Source: Laetiporus sulphureus 93-53
Taxonomy: Eukaryota; Basidiomycota; Agaricomycetes; Polyporales; Laetiporaceae
Direction: 5' to 3'
Assembly (NCBI RefSeq): GCF_001632365.1
Contig: NW_024468528.1
Location: 391,227-455,226, forward strand
DNA length: 64,000 nucleotides
This document shows positions 35,294-48,428 of the stretch, one piece after another. Position numbers and translations under genes: made by a program. The notes beneath the pieces are model-generated. The model saw only the letters and a list, made by a program, of their open reading frames with translations, was not told the DNA's origin and searched no databases. The first letter of the stretch is position 1. Every line of letters starts with the position of its first letter.

Positions 35294-35918
35294 TATTCCT
35301 GCGTCTCTTGCTGGCTTGACTTTATCGAGACCACGCTGCATGTATTGAATTTATTCTGCATACAAGCTTCGACTAACATCATGCGGCGTGACACCTCGGA
35401 ATCCCACGGTTGGGAGGTAAAATTAATACACCCAGTACGCAGAGTGATACAATGGTTTCAGGCTCATGAGTGAATGGTACATCAAGATCGGAAAAATGAT
35501 ACAAGAAACAAATCGGAGAGACCAGCCTCCTTTCGGAAAAAGCGGAACACTTGAACGAGAACAATGATAGCAAGACGACGAGTCTGAAGGAGGTCGAGGT
35601 CCAACGTACTGGTGGAATCACAGAACGAAAGGCCTCCAAGAGCGAGCAAGGAAAGAGAGCACTAGAGAGCACAGCACGACAGATCGTACAACTGGTCGTC
35701 GGATTCGGAGCCTCAAGATCCCATAGGTCAGCTTGAGTGCTCGTTAGTGAACATGCAGCTAAATGGATAGCTGAGTCATGACAGCACGTAAAAGGTGTAG
35801 CAAAGAGACTGATGCGTTGGCGTGATACAGATGTGCAGTGTGAAAGCGGCGGCGGACAATCTAAGCAGGCGTGTCTGGCGTAGAGGTGACAAAACCGGAG
35901 ATCGTGCCATATTGAGAA
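35294..35918. other. Convergent intergenic region
   Basis: Between the stop of the BUD21-like gene (+) and that of the large Ser-rich gene (-). An open stretch at 35379-35672 (-) has no support. Nothing else seen. Confidence 0.4.
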
Positions 35919-38900
35919 CTATGGTCTTGATGGGAACACGTTTGAGAGGCGGCCACGGGGCCGCGGACGGTTTAGCCTGAGAGTCTTTGCGGGGCTGTGC
36001 GAGAACAGAGCACATCAGTCGCAGTTGTAGAGTACTCTCAAAAGGATGTACCTGTTCAGTCCATATCCAACGTTCTCCTTCTTGTGTATGGAACTGGACT
36101 TCCCTTTTGCATGTTTCTCGCTGTCTGGTGTTGTCTGATGAACACTCGGTGACACGTCATAGCGTTCAGGACTTGGAGATGCTGGCTTCCTCTCTAGTGA
36201 TCTGGAGCTCGCGATCCTAGCATTAGAAATATCCGAGCGCTTGATGATCTTCAAGGGAGGCGTAGAGGGCGGAGTAGTGTCGGCTTGGCTATTAGTGTTT
36301 GCAGAGATTTCACGGAGCACAGTTTTCGCGGGTAACGCGACTGACGAATTGGTCAGACGGCCGCGCTTGGGACTAACTACAAGCCGCCTTGACTTCTCTG
36401 CAGACCTCGGGGTAACACGACTAGGAGATGGATAGGGCGATACTTTTGATGATGCGCGAGACCGACTGCGGCGAACGCTGAACGTGAATGGTAGGGATTT
36501 GTAGTGCTCTTGCGAATGCTTGAGCATTGCACGCATGCCTTCCCTTGTTGTGGGTGGTATGAAGGCTAAACATCATCGAGAGAGTATCAATGAGCATGCA
36601 CAAGGGAGCCGAAACAGATGTTACTCACACCTAACAGCATTAATGGAGGATGCCGTATTCGGCCAAGTTTGCCTGCTCTCGACGATTGTCTCATGCGCCT
36701 CATTCTTGAGGGCATAATATTGGCGCAGCAATCTGACACCTTGTGGACCATCCACATCGTTTTCAATGGGCTCAGCATTCTGGTCTGCTACGGCCTCATC
36801 GTCATCTTGAGCGGATGAGGCAGATGGTGACTGTTTCGATGTAGAACCAGAACTGTATGACTCCTCTAGGATTGTCTCGTACACTGGGGATCGTGGCGGA
36901 GCAGACTGGGATTTTCGACGTCGATGCCAAGCAGCCAGAGCCCTGGCACGAGCCTGACGAAACACTGCAGCACTGTTCACGCCCTGCATCTCGGATGGCT
37001 GAGCCCTCGATGGTCCACTGCTGGATTCCGCGATAATTTGGTCAGGAGAGCTGCTTGGAATCACGGAAGTGAATTGTTGGGAATTCAATTGGACAGAAAT
37101 GGGGATCGTCAATACCGTAGATGGCGCAGTGTGGGTTTCGTCAGTGAGGAGCCCCTGTTGCGGCGGCAACTCTTCTTGCGAGCATGTCGCAGACTCTGGA
37201 ACTGTATTCGAAGCGATCACATCATTGCCTTCAGCGAACTGGTTCACAGCAGCGTCTTCTGCATAGGCAGGTGTCTGTGTTGAATTACCTTCTCCAATGC
37301 TATCATCTACTTGCGGAAGTTGCTTGGTTCTCAAAGTTGCGCAAGGGGAGGCGTCCAATGTCGAATGGATGGACCGGCGGCGAACACGACTTCCATCCAA
37401 CATCTACTCAAGCATGAGTAACAGCACGAGATATACACAGAACGAAATGCTTACGGTGATCAAGGTGTCGTCATCGTCTTGCGAGTCATGCGAACTCGTC
37501 TCGCTCATAACAGACACTGGGCGGAATTGCTGAATAGAGAGCTGCCTATCTTGTTGTGTACCGCCGGATCCAAAGACGGAGTCTAGAGACGCAGAAGTCA
37601 GACTGTCTCTATTTCCGGAGGGCCTTTCGTGCAGAGAAGGTTGCCCGCCCTCTATGGACGAGTCCCACGAGGGCCGTCGACTTGGTACATTCCTAGGGGA
37701 AGCGGCAGGCAATGCAAGTGGCATACGACCTTCTTCGTTAAACATCTTGTCGCCTAGACCAGGTCGTTCAGGGCGCAGTGATATCTCGCTCCAAGGTGAG
37801 TCGAACGATCGCTGCCGGCTATGACTAGCCCAAGCGGCACGACCATCACCTGCACCATGTGAAGCATCAGGGTGAGCTACGGAACCCATGCTCGCAGTAG
37901 GTTGATCTTCTCGAGGCTCGACAACACCAACATGAGTGGGTCGAAGTTCTACGCTCGAGGCGTCGCTGTCGGACCTCTGATGATGGTTCCTATACATGAA
38001 CGAGAATGTATCATGCACTGACGTCGGTATCGACGTCGTATCAATCGGTGATGCCCTGAGCAGGTTATGCCATGAAGGCTCAGCCGGTGAAAGGGAGTTG
38101 ATTGAGGATATCAATGTTGCACTAAGCACGGTCTCATCAGGACCATTCGGGCGCCTCATTATGGCTCCAGGGGGAGAATAGATAGAAGACAGATGGTCAA
38201 CGGGGAACGACAGACCTCGCCCGACCTCCTCGAAAGTCTCAGAATCCATAGAGCTTAGATGCGACTCGCGACGGGAGTCATCCGCCTCACTGCCAGTGAA
38301 GGACGTATGATACGCAGCATGACTGGAGCTATTGGATTGAATGCGTTGGAGAGAGAAGACAGGCTGGCTATTCGATGTGTCGATGGCTCCTGATTCGGGC
38401 TGAAGACTGGTTTCTTCTGTGCTGGAAGGACTGGAGATCAAGCTCGAGCCGTGTACCTGCGGGACAATGGGAGGTATGATATCTGACAGTGTCATGGGCC
38501 TTGTGGACGTTGCCTGTTCTGGATCAGAACCCAGCGGCCTGCCACCGAACTTGAAACTCCTGTTCAATTGTCCTCCAGATGGTTGTGGGTGAATGATTCC
38601 TGTCCTATTCGGCATAGAGTACACTCGGCATTCATCTTCGCTATCATCCTGAGGGCTTTGTGAAAAATCCTCCGATATGAACGAATTCCGATACCCAGAC
38701 ATGCTCGAATCGCCGTGGAGGGCGGTCTCGTCCGAAGGCGCATCTTCACGAGAAGAATTCGCCCACGTCGGCAAAGTGGGATCGGTAGTGAAGAAAGGCG
38801 GGGACAACATTGCAGCGTCCAGACTGAGAGGTTCGTTAAGCCCGAAGTCAAGCTCAATCCTCGGCGGAGAATTGAACACCCTGTCCAGTTCCGCCACAAA

Positions 38901-41900
38901 GCTGCGCTGGTCGCCCGATGCGTTCAGTCTGCGTCTCTCCCCGATGAAGCCAAACGACTGATTAGTGTGGTCCTCCGAGTAATCACTAGTCGCTGGCATA
39001 TCCTCTTGGTCGTACAGGCTGATGGCGGGTATAGGCGGGAGGATAGGAGTAGCAGAGCCTGGTATAGTGCCTGTGCCATCCTTTAGAGCCGTGAAGGAAG
39101 AAGCTGAAGAGGAGGACGAGGATGAACAGAGTGTATCGCTCAAGCGGTGAATGCCAAGATCATCTGAGAAAACGGAAAGTAGTGCGTGCAAGTCGCGCAG
39201 AATGTCCGCATTGGGATCGGGGCGCTCCATGGATGGCCCAGCTGGCCTGAATACCTCCGCAACATCATCTTTTGACTCTTGTCCGGTCGTTGAGGTTTGC
39301 TTGCCCTTGTCAAGGGAAGTGCTTGACACAGAAGGCCGTGTCCAGGTATTCCCAGCAGGTGCCTTGAAGACGGGAACAGGAGATGAAGCAGCCTCATGGC
39401 CTATGGGAACATCACTCGTCAAGCCATCTATGGATCCTCTCGCTCCAAACGCAGCCGACGATGACGCGCCAGCCATCGAGTTAGACTTCGCCTTTGATAT
39501 CCGTAACGGCTTGAAGACAAACGGAGAGCCAAGGTCAGGAGTCGGTAAAGGCTCGCTCTGGTGGGTAGGCTCAGGGGCCGCCATTACCCCAGCAGGGCCC
39601 TTCTCAGGTGGTGGCTCCCATTCTTGTTCGGACACAAGGGTGCGCGCGATATCCACGCTCCGAACGTACTGGAAGGACTTAGCCTTCCCACGTAACGGTA
39701 GGGACAAATGGCGTGTACCAGCTAAGCTGTGCTTTGAATTGCCCTTACGATTCGTATCCTTCTCCTGAGATACATTCGCCTGTTCGTCATGCGAAGCGGG
39801 TGAGAGCCTCGTACGTGAAAGGTGGGCTCCCGGTGCAACCTCCAGATCGAGCCTGTCGATCAGCGAGGCGAGATCTTCGGTAGCAGCGTCCAGTACGGAC
39901 ATGGTCGTTGAATCTGTTTAAAGTTGAGTAACTCACTCTGCAAGAATGTGATAGAAGAGAGCACATACCATCTGAATCGGCTGGTCGCACAGGCCTCTCT
40001 CTACTGGACATCGGGTCGGAAATGGATCGCCGCCTCCTGCGCGCAGTAGAACTTTCCGTAGGAGAATTTTCGGCCATCTCGTTGACGAGAGTGGTATGCT
40101 CGGAGGTGGATGCAGACAAGGGCAACGGCGAAGACTTTGGCAGCCGCGCCTCCGGAAAAATGTCGAGTATCGCCGCACGTCTCTTTGATTCAGCAGAGTT
40201 ACGGCTCATACGAGAGCCGTCCAGTGCGCGGCTGCGTCGTTCCTTCCTCTGCATCTCCCTCGCGGAGCGCAGCCCCTCCTCATCCCAGCGGACTGAGACC
40301 GCGGTCCCAGAGGATACCGTGCGCTCCGAGAGCACCGATCCACCAGAGCGCGTTGATCCTGGTCGAAAGGAGAATCCGCTGGAAATGGATGTTGCACGAT
40401 GGTGAGCGTTTGCGGCAGAACGGGCAGCACTAGAAGATGGGCGATTTGGTACTCGTATACGTTCGAGGAGGGATGAAGAGGATCTATTTCGGAGTGTTGT
40501 GAATTTGTAGCTTGAAGGGATGCCGAGACCCAAAATGCTCGATCTCTTCTTCCCTATCGTACTCGATGGCTGTTCCTCTACGCTTGATGCCTGGAGTACC
40601 TCTGGCACGGCGGGAGAGGTGACATCGTCTGGCGCTCCACGTATTCCGAAAACACTCTGCCCCTTCATCCTCCTCAGAGTCCTAGGAGGACATTCTTCAA
40701 CGGATGGTGATCTGGGCAAATGCGTTATCTTCGGAGACGCAACGTGAGCTTCACTTCCGGGCAACTGCAAAATATTTTTTTTCCGCTCGTCCTCTTCATT
40801 GTTCGCTGCATTCTCCGCCTCTGACCTCTTGGTGTCATTCTCTGCGCTGCTTCTATGTTTGTCCTTCTTCCTCGATTCCTTCTTGCTCAATTTCCTCTTG
40901 GGCTCTGCTTCTTCTTTCTCTTTCCCCTTCGATTTGTCTTGCATGATTGCGCCCGCAGACCAACGTTTTCTGATCCCCCTCATGCTATCTTTAGCATCAC
41001 TACCGACCTGCGCCCAGCTCGTGATACGCGCCAGTGATCGCACAGACTTCATCGCTCGGACTGCGAGGGAACCGGTAGGGGCGGTTGCGTCAGGTGCTGT
41101 GTTCTCACCTGACGTGTGGAATGATTCGTCATGTGAAACAGAAGGCGTCTGCACATGAGAAGCTTGCGACAATCCGACATCAGAGTCAAGGAGGTTGTTG
41201 CAACCCTGGGATCCGGGAGGTTTGGCTAGCTCAAAAGCTAGATATTTATATGCTCAGCGACAACGCGTGCAACAGGAGATGCTTTTATAACTCACTTCTT
41301 GATTTACGCTTCGCCTTGTCATTCTCTTTCTCCTGAACTTTGGCGCCTTCATGGCTATGACCAAAACTCCACCACTTGTCACTGTCCTCCTTCACTTTGG
41401 GTTTAGGTTTCGAAGGTCCATCCTTTTGTCCAGGTGGAGTGTTGGTGACATCACCGAGAGTATCCCAGCTGATGTTGTCCAATCCCCTGCGCGACTTCCG
41501 TTTCTTGACCACTACGACCTCCTCGAGGTCCGGGTCATCAGTATGGTCGACGTAGATATCAAAGCCTCCCCTGTCCGCGGACTGAGACGCGGACGCTCCG
41601 CTGACGCGACGGACAGCGCTGGAGAAGTCGTTCTTCAGCTTCTCCTTGGACTTGCTTCCTGTGCTCTGGAGTTTCGACTTCTTGGGTACAAGGTGCTTGC
41701 TTCTCGCCTCGGAGCGTGGAGCAATAGATGATGAAGATGATGGTGGTGTATGCTGCGTGGACATACTCGCATCCGACGCGTCGCCCGCACGATATGGAGT
41801 TGCGGACAGCAGACGGATAGATGGAATGTCTCGAGGGGGAGGCGGCGTGGCCGAATGGGCCTGAGAGGAAGAGGAGGACGATTCCGGAATAGATGAAGAG

Positions 41901-41920
41901 CGAGATGGCGTGTTTGGCAT
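35919..41920 (-). CDS. Large Ser-rich, probably disordered protein, 1,901 aa
   Basis: Six exons: 41296-41920, 39969-41225, 37455-39913, 36629-37403, 36052-36565, 35919-35994, all in frame with GT-AG introns. It starts MPNTPSRSSSIPESSSSS. The sequence is dominated by Ser, Pro, Thr, Arg and Glu, with many S/T-P sites. There is a very basic and acidic mixed stretch in exon 2 (KGKEKEEAEPKRKLSKKESR) and a short ordered-looking segment ATEDLASLIDRLDLEVAPG at the exon 2/3 border. The C-terminal exons have a putative helix EGMRAMLKHSQEHYKSLPF and end with a basic tail TLRLNRPRPRGRLSNVFPSR. No known domain. The composition suits a phosphorylated scaffold, perhaps cell-cycle or cytoskeletal, but that is speculation. 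An alternative start is at 41947. Confidence 0.8.
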
Positions 41921-43353
41921 GCTCCTCGCTTGGTAACAGCAGGACATGACCTAGCTTTAGTATACAGCAGCTGGGAAAGTCGTGATGGCAGCAGTTACAA
42001 ACATGAAGACATGAGAATACGCAAGTACTTGGTTTGGTCGTACAATTCGTCAAGATCGTCACTCGCTGCCGTAGTGTTTCTTCGGATGAAATAGTTAGAT
42101 CTATCGTAACAAGTGAGAAGTGTGAGTCGATAGCGACGGCAGAGCCATACTCACCTTATAGCAATAAAGAATAAATCAGAAGCACAGAATTACACTATCT
42201 ACTCCACACCCCACCCGAAGAGAAGAAAGAGGTCTCGGGTACACGTATATACAAGGCCGTCGGATGCGTCGACGGGGGGAAGAAGTGATAAGGGACGAGG
42301 TGTGGGAAATCGGCTATGATAGCAACGAGACCTCTTTTGGCGCTGTGAATGCTGTGCTTCTTTGAACCTCGGCCACAACAAGCTCAAGCAATGCGTTCTA
42401 CGGGGTCACATGGCCGTGTCAGTGATTGAGCGCTCGTATGCCAGCTCGGAGGTGAAGGTCGCTATTCACTTGGCAATTATATGGACGCCAACTTGGTCAA
42501 TTCATGCAGAGCAGAGTGTCCGGCGAACGCTCTGCAGAAGATCAATCTTACCTAATTATGGTAGCTTGTAAGTTAGCCGTCAAGAATTGAAGCGCCTCGG
42601 AGGAGATTGAGGACGGCGAGTGCGCAAGGTGTGCAGGAGCAACGAATCAACAATGAACAATCGGTGAGGGTGATTGAATGATTAGGCATGATGTCCAGCA
42701 TTGAGATACTAATGTTTTCAATGAGAGAATTCCGTGGAAGTGGGTTGATGAAAGAGACGGGACATCTAAAGGAGAGGAAGCCCTTTATATATGCTGGAGA
42801 CATCGATTTCTGGAAATTTGATAGATCTTCCTTAGGGCGGGGCATGAATGCATGACGTAGTGAGAGTCGAGGTCTACCGTCATCGAGAGTAGTTCCACCG
42901 GTAAAGGAAAGTCACTTGCCAAAAGCAGACTGGTGAATTGAGCCGCGTCGTGACGCACTTCACTGTTCCCTTGCAGGCCATAAGACCACACAATTGCTTG
43001 TATATTATCTTTGAACAAGCAAGATGTATGGTAGATTTGAATTATATCTTGTGCACAGCGATATCGATGGCTGGTCAAGCTCGTGGCTGTAGATGTCCAA
43101 CGATCTGAATTATGTTGTTTCTGGCTTCAAGTAGCATGTAATACAGTCTCACGAGATTGCACACATATATCACAGTACGTACCGGTAGTAGTAATCCTGA
43201 TGACATCGATAGCAATGCTACTACGACTCCACCAGAATCCGGTGAGCAGTGCAGCAGGAAAGCGAAGTGACTGCAGAGGGCAATTAGTATGAATATCGAG
43301 TCTAGCTATGTCAGCCGTACGACAACTGTTGACACATCTGACTTTCATAAACT
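41921..43353. other. Intergenic region, no gene supported
   Basis: Contains the promoter of the large Ser-rich gene (about 41921-42300). Short open stretches at 42573-43078 (-) and 43083-43292 (+) have no domain. Nothing recognised. Confidence 0.4.
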
Positions 43354-44917
<1,564 letters not shown>

Positions 44918-46900
44918 TCAATTGTCTGGAATCTTCACATGAACGCCGCCCGACATCGCTTCGTACTTCGCGTCTGTGTACGGAGGGTACCGGTTCGCCA
45001 TGTGTGGCTCGCCACTGCGGAATAGCATGTCGCACGTGAGAATGCAGCATGAGGACCGCGAAGCATGGGACATACGCGTTTGGAATGTGCACGAAGCCGC
45101 GCAGGTGCGTGAAGGTGTCGAAGCTTGCTTTGCCGTACCAGGAGCCATCTGTTGGAGGAAGTACACAGGATGTGGGGCTTCAGATCATTTACGAGGAGCT
45201 GACTTACATCCTGAATCACCCTGCCCACCGAACGGCATCTCGTAGACTGATAGATCAGATTCGATAGTCAACAGGGTCGTAATCATTATTTCACTGGAGA
45301 CACGCACCAGCTAGATGACTGACGGTGTCGTTGATGACAAGAGCACCGCTCCTCGTGCTTTCCAGAACTGATTCGCGAGAATATGAGATGTTTCCTACAG
45401 AAGCAATCGACGCAACGGCTTACGCTTCTCTTCCGTGTCCTTACTGTTCGTAAAGGTATATAGTGTCAAAGGCGTTGGTCTACCTCTCTTATCAGCTCAC
45501 CGCGCCCATTTTCAGTAGATCACCTACGCACTGTCCATTTATCAACCGAATCGCCCCATCCAGGTCTTCCACCACAATGATGGGCAAAATTGGTCCAAAG
45601 AGTTCGCTTCGCCACACGAAGTCAATACCCAATCGCGAGCGTCATCGAGAAGGAAGCCAACGAAACAACACGCACTCCTCCATCAGCGCATCGTCTAGCG
45701 TGACGTTGTTGACGATGGTCGGGGCGATCCTCCGATCGCCGTCGTAGTACCCGCCAATCACGATATCGCCCTTCGTGCGCTCCAAGAGCGACTTGAGGCG
45801 CGCGTGGTGTGTGGGGTTGACGATCTTGCCCCACTGTGCGTCTTTGTGAAAAGGTCCATTGGGCCAGAATATGTTGTACATCTTGAGGAGCGCTGCGATG
45901 AACGCATCTTGTTTGGATCGAGGAACGTAGACGTGGTCTGGAGAGACGCATAGCTAAAGGGTGTCCAGAATCAGACAGAGGTTCAAACACGGTACGACGT
46001 AAAAAAGATTACCTGTCCAGAGTTCTGCAACTTGCCCCAAAGGACACGCTTCGCGGCCAGTTCAAGATCGGCATCTTCAGCGATGACCACGGGCGACTTG
46101 CCCCCGAGCTCCAGCGTCACAGGAGTGGCGTACTTCGCGGCGGCTGCGGCAACGATGCGCCCGGTCTTGCCACTGCCGGTAAACAGTATGTGGTCCCATC
46201 TCGAACTGAGCAGGTGGGTCGTCTCCGGGATGGCTCCGTTCACGAAGACGTAGGCGTTTGGGTCGAGATACTGGGGAAAGAGATCGGCGAGCAATTGTGC
46301 GACCGTTGGCGCAAGCTCCGATCCTTTCACCACGCAAGGACACCCGGCGGCGAGTGCACCGACCAGAGGGCCGAGCGTGAGGATATACGGGTAGTTCCAA
46401 GGTCTACGATGGTCAGTTCGTAAGACGTATCGCAATGCGCGCGCGAAGAGTCAGCGCACCCAATGATAAGCACCACGCCCTTCGGCGCCTTGTACGTAGT
46501 CGGGTTCCAATGACTGCGCCAGGCCTCTCCCTGGACCTCCTCTGGTTTCGCCCACTCTTCGAGGTGCTCCGCGGCGTACAGGCACTGCGCGATGACCGAA
46601 CCGAGCTCAGATACCATCGTTTCCTGCCTCGGCTTGGCGAGGTCCTCGAAGACCGCGTCCTGCAGTGCAGGCACATTGTCCTGAACGAGACGGGCGAGCT
46701 GCAGAAGCTGCCGGCGGCGATAGGCTAGAGGTCGAGTCGTCCCTGCCTGGAACGTCTTCCGCAGCCTTGCATAGATCTGTAGGATCGATCGTGAGTCGAT
46801 CTGCATGCGAGACCCACCGACGTTTGATTCATGAACGGACCTCATCAAGTTCCTCGAGCGTGTGGTGTCGCAAGGACGCAGAGCCGTTCAACGTCGCCAT
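44918..46900 (-). CDS. ALDH3-type (fatty) aldehyde dehydrogenase
   Basis: Exons include 46841-46900, 46460-46800, 46013-46403, 45676-45953 and 45532-45606, followed by smaller C-terminal exons ending at 44918. It starts MATLNGSASLRHHTLEELDE. Motifs: PWNYPYILTLGPLVGALAAG, ILFTGSGKTGR (NAD binding), VTLELGGKSPVVI (catalytic Glu), NSGQ joined to LCVSPDHVYVP (catalytic Cys just after an intron), ELFGPILPIIVVED and EMPFGGQGDSG. The C-terminus GGVHVKIPDN follows RYPPYTDAKYEAM. These fit the ALDH3 class, which oxidises medium and long-chain fatty aldehydes to acids with NAD(P)+. No signal peptide; membrane attachment is not evident. The C-terminal splice borders (44918-45500) are partly inferred. 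Confidence 0.9.
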
Positions 46901-47445
46901 CCTGATGTCCCTGCTGAAAAGCCTGAGAGATCCTAGATAGCCAAGCTGCGCCCGCCGCCGTCAGTTATAAGCATTCCGAACGCTGGGAATTCCGGATGGG
47001 ACAACCATATCGCTGAGATGCCAACCACATGCCAACCAATACAAGCGCGCCTGGACTCGAGATTCTTGCGCGTGGATGGAAGACGTGCACGCAAAATAGA
47101 TTGTCACTCCGTGCTTCTGAGACCGAATGCCGCCGTTTTTACGGGTCTTCTGCCTCTTCAAAGCCGCTGCACTCAGGGAGGGTATTCAAATGCCAGACAG
47201 GTAGCAGTCTGCGAGTGAGTTGTGGCAAGCCAAGAGGTTTAGCATCATGTGGGAAGCCATGTGTTGAGGGATTGATTGGAAAAATACGAACCATAGCCGA
47301 ACAGAGCTGGACATCCCAGATAGCATTCAGACGACTAGACTTTTGCCCGTAGGACTGCGGGCTACCATCCGAAGTGCATCAATTCTACCATTGCATGCCA
47401 TTGTTAATCATAGTATATATATTAATCTACCCACTCCAGGGTTGA
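46901..47445. other. Intergenic region between ALDH and tRNA-Ile
   Basis: No gene is supported. The TATATATATTA run at about 47414-47424, about 25-30 bp upstream of the tRNA, may help position TFIIIB. Confidence 0.4.
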
Positions 47446-47519
47446 GGCCGGCTAGCTCAGTTGGTTAGAGCGTGGTGCTAATAACGCCAAGGTCGTCGGT
47501 TCGATCCCGGCGTTGGCCA
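47446..47519 (+). tRNA. tRNA-Ile (anticodon AAU)
   Basis: The 74-nt sequence folds as a cloverleaf. The acceptor stem GGCCGGC pairs with GTTGGCC (two G-U pairs), the D arm contains TAGCTCAGTTGGTTAGAG (A box), the anticodon loop is CTAATAA, and the T arm is GTCGG-TTCGATC-CCGGC (B box). Discriminator base A. There is no intron and CCA is not encoded, as expected for a eukaryotic nuclear tRNA. Anticodon AAU becomes IAU after deamination and reads AUU and AUC codons. Confidence 0.96.
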
Positions 47520-47522
47520 CAC

Positions 47523-47527
47523 TTTTT
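47523..47527 (+). terminator. RNA polymerase III terminator of tRNA-Ile
   Basis: Five T residues four bases after the end of the mature tRNA form the usual Pol III stop. Confidence 0.8.
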
Positions 47528-47771
47528 GTATTCCAATCATGGTCCTAGTGTTCATCGCCTGCGAGGACCTGCATCGTCGCCGTTGATTGCACTGTGGCCA
47601 CAGCCATTTATCGTGATGTAACGCTGATGTGTTAGTTCTCTGCCTTCAAAAAATAGAACTTGAATATTTTCTGAAAGCGAATTAGGACCATTAGGCATAA
47701 TTCACGATGAGAAATGCGCACGCGTTCGACTGCTGCCAGCTAGTTTGCAAGGTCAACATAGTACAAGTGGC

Positions 47772-48428
47772 ATGCTCCCCACATCGTATTCAACTCAGCA
47801 TGCGCTGTATGGAACGTCCCAGAGCTATCCCTCTCTAAACTTCGGCGACATCTCTGGCGGGTTGTTCGGCAGCCAGCCGTTCTCGTCTCAGTCTTCCCTG
47901 CAGAGTTATCAAACGGGCATTTCAGGTCATGATTCCAGTTCTCCAGAAGTTTTCAAGCAGAGCATCCAACCCGTTCTCGGGGAATTGGCTAGGGTGCAGA
48001 ACCTGGCGCGCAGTGCTCTAGCGGGAATGTGAGCGGCTTTGAACTGTGCATGTGAAGGATGCATTTAATATATCGTAGCGAGCATGCGTACCACCCGGGG
48101 ACGAACCCGATGCAGACGGCGTGTAAGCGTGATGTCTACGTTATCGGAGGTGTAGATTGATATCCTGGACGCTTCCGTAGCGGACATGACAGCTCTCTAC
48201 CAGGCTCTGCAGGGACTGTCAGAGATCCTCAGACAGTCGGGCGTCGGAGCGCTACCGGTGCAGCCTCCGGACTTGAGTAATCCGCCGAAAGAGCAGCAGC
48301 TGATGGTGGATACGACGAAGGCAATCGAGGCACTGTTCCAGCGCCAGAAGCGACTGCAGGACAGCGCTGCAGTGGTGGTGAGCTTGTTAGGTACGGATCA
48401 TGCGGCGAGGAGAGCGGTAAGAGAGTAG
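47772..48428 (+). CDS. Orphan protein with C-terminal helical region
   Basis: Three exons: 47772-48028, 48079-48122, 48181-48428; about 182 aa from MLPTSYSTQHALYG. The first exon is Ser/Gln/Gly-rich and probably disordered, then turns helical (FKQSIQPVLGELARVQNLARS). The second is YHPGTNPMQTA, and the third a long amphipathic helix region (DMTALYQALQGLSEILRQSG, TTKAIEALFQRQKRLQDSA). No family recognised. An upstream exon is possible because no clear promoter separates this start from the tRNA. Confidence 0.6.
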
